Origin: Proteobacteria bacterium UBA6492
GTDB lineage: Bacteria > Pseudomonadota > Gammaproteobacteria > UBA6429 > Thiohalophilaceae
NCBI GenBank assembly: GCA_002436485.1
Contig: DJMK01000119.1
Location: 1 to 5,974, forward strand
Direction of reading: 5' to 3'
Length of the DNA: 5,974 nucleotides
Below are positions 4,496-5,974 of the stretch, one piece after another. The notes beneath the pieces were generated by a model, which saw nothing but the letters and a program-made list of their open reading frames with translations, made no database searches and was not told the origin of the DNA. Positions within the stretch are counted from its first letter, which is position 1; the number at the start of each line of letters is the position of its first letter. The position numbers and the translations under genes were made by a program.

Positions 4496-5974
4496 GTGGA
4501 CAAAACTTACAACCCGCAAAACATCGAACAGCGCTGGTACGACAGCTGGGAAAAAAACCAGAATTTTTCCCCCAGAGGCGGTACTGAAGCCTTCTCTATC
4601 ATGATCCCACCGCCAAACGTGACCGGCAGCCTGCATATGGGACATGGCTTCAACAACACAGTGATGGACACCCTGACCCGCTATCATCGCATGATGGGGC
4701 ACAATACCCTATGGCAACCGGGCACGGATCACGCGGGGATCGCCACCCAGATGGTGGTAGAGAGGCGGCTCAACGCTGAGGGTAAGACACGGCATGACCT
4801 GGGTCGTGACGCCTTCATTAAAAAAGTATGGGACTGGAAGGAAGAATCAGGCGGACATATCACCCGACAGTTACGACGCCTGGGTTCCTCGCTTGACTGG
4901 TCGCGCGAACGTTTCACCATGGACGATGGACTTTCCGATGCGGTGAAGGAAGTATTTGTTCGCCTGCACGAAGAAGGACTGATCTATCGTGGCAAACGCC
5001 TGGTGAACTGGGATCCCGTATTACATACGGCGGTCTCTGACCTGGAAGTCATTTCCGAAGAGGAAAATGGCCACCTCTGGCACATGCGATACCCGTTGAC
5101 CGACGGTTCGGGACACATGGTGGTCGCCACCACGCGCCCGGAAACCATGCTGGGTGATACGGCCGTTGCGGTTCACCCTGATGACGATCGCTATAAACAG
5201 CTTGTCGGTAAAACCATCACGCTGCCACTGGTTGATCGTGAAATTCCGATTATCGCCGATGACTATGTCGATATGGAATTCGGAACCGGCTGCGTCAAGA
5301 TCACACCGGCACATGATTTCAATGACTACGAGATGGGCAAACGCCACGATCTGCCAATGATCAACATTCTCACGATAGACGCTCGTATTAATGAAAATGC
5401 ACCGGATACCTACCGAGGACTGGATCGTTACGCGGCACGTAAAAAGATCGTTGCTGATCTAGAAAGCCAGGGTCTGCTTGAAAAAGTCGAAGATCACAAG
5501 TTGATGGTGCCACGCGGCGATCGCAGCGGACAGGTTGTTGAGCCATATCTCACAGATCAGTGGTTTGTCAAAATCGGTCCACTGGCAGAGCCCGCAATCA
5601 AGGCCGTCGAAAATGGCGACATTCGATTCATTCCTGATAACTGGAAAAATACTTACTTCGAATGGATGCGCAATATTCAGGACTGGTGCATCAGCCGACA
5701 AATCTGGTGGGGACACCGTATTCCTGCCTGGTATGATGAGCAAGGCAATGTCTACGTCGCACGCAGCGAACAGGAAGTGCGTGAAAAACATAACCTGCCT
5801 GATGAGTTTAAGCTGGATCAGGACAACGACGTTCTGGATACCTGGTTCTCATCGGCACTTTGGCCCTTCTCAACACTAGGTTGGCCGGAACAAACTGAAG
5901 AGTTAAAAACTTTTTACCCCACCTCGGTACTGGTAACCGGTTTCGATATTATTTTCTTCTGGGTCGCCCGCATG
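4496..5974 (+). CDS. valS: Valyl-tRNA synthetase (partial, N-terminal 493 residues)
   Basis: This class Ia synthetase charges tRNA-Val with valine in the cytoplasm and hydrolyses mischarged threonyl-tRNA-Val. The reading frame is intact from the start to the window edge, about half of the 951 residues of the E. coli enzyme. The N-terminus VDKTYNPQNIEQ aligns directly with E. coli MEKTYNPQDIEQ. IMIPPPNVTGSLHMGH includes the HIGH-type ATP signature HMGH at 47-50. The CP1 editing domain begins after about residue 190 and shows TTRPET (212-217) and GTGCVKITPAHDFNDYE. Returning catalytic-domain motifs are DWCISRQIWWGHRIPAW (from 396) and LDTWFSSALW (from 447). The KMSKS loop and anticodon-binding domain lie beyond the edge. 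The start is GTG at 4496, because an in-frame TAA sits at 4481-4483 and no other start codon lies between. No good Shine-Dalgarno precedes it. Confidence 0.96.
   Translation, partial: MDKTYNPQNIEQRWYDSWEKNQNFSPRGGTEAFSIMIPPPNVTGSLHMGHGFNNTVMDTLTRYHRMMGHNTLWQPGTDHAGIATQMVVERRLNAEGKTRHDLGRDAFIKKVWDWKEESGGHITRQLRRLGSSLDWSRERFTMDDGLSDAVKEVFVRLHEEGLIYRGKRLVNWDPVLHTAVSDLEVISEEENGHLWHMRYPLTDGSGHMVVATTRPETMLGDTAVAVHPDDDRYKQLVGKTITLPLVDREIPIIADDYVDMEFGTGCVKITPAHDFNDYEMGKRHDLPMINILTIDARINENAPDTYRGLDRYAARKKIVADLESQGLLEKVEDHKLMVPRGDRSGQVVEPYLTDQWFVKIGPLAEPAIKAVENGDIRFIPDNWKNTYFEWMRNIQDWCISRQIWWGHRIPAWYDEQGNVYVARSEQEVREKHNLPDEFKLDQDNDVLDTWFSSALWPFSTLGWPEQTEELKTFYPTSVLVTGFDIIFFWVARM

Noticed and set aside
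5535..5879. Plus-strand 114-codon open frame in another frame of valS.
   Set aside because: The valS frame over the same bases encodes conserved synthetase motifs such as DWCISRQ and LDTWFSS, so this frame is a shadow.

Overview
The window looks like ordinary chromosomal core sequence from a gammaproteobacterium outside the enterics. It carries the lptF / pepA-holC / valS neighbourhood known from Escherichia coli and many relatives, with lptF divergent from pepA as in E. coli. The proteins are clearly homologous to the E. coli ones (for example VDKTYNPQNIEQ against MEKTYNPQDIEQ at the start of ValS) but too divergent to be from that genus. I see no mobile element, CRISPR array, tRNA, rRNA or phage gene. 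I assign no genus.

Layout. Positions 1-406 (minus) hold the first 135 codons of lptF, a permease subunit of the lipopolysaccharide exporter, running off the left edge. A 126-bp divergent intergenic region carries plausible promoters for lptF and pepA. Positions 533-2858 (plus) form a tight three-gene unit: pepA (leucyl aminopeptidase), holC (DNA polymerase III chi subunit) and a small acidic helical protein of unknown function, with gaps of only 1 and 3 nt. Positions 2862-4361 (minus) encode a 499-residue membrane glycosyltransferase of the PMT_2 / GT39-like type that converges on the small gene with 3 nt between stop codons. A 134-bp divergent region (4362-4495) then precedes valS (valyl-tRNA synthetase), of which the first 493 codons are present before the right edge.

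How the genes relate. LptF works in outer-membrane assembly. The membrane glycosyltransferase probably modifies an envelope glycan or lipid, so it may serve the same compartment, but no direct link is visible. PepA, chi and ValS are housekeeping proteins. In E. coli valS lies directly downstream of holC; here the small unknown gene and the oppositely oriented glycosyltransferase separate them, so valS must have its own promoter.

The most informative non-coding stretch is 4362-4495. It contains a perfect 9-bp inverted repeat with an 8-bp spacer beside a TATAAT box that reads as a -10 element on both strands, an exact 10-bp tandem duplication carrying the glycosyltransferase's Shine-Dalgarno-like sequence, and a valS GTG start lacking a good ribosome-binding site and overlapped by a 37-codon out-of-frame ORF. 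I found no clearly novel multi-gene system. The best candidates for new biology are the unknown protein beside holC and this intergenic control region.
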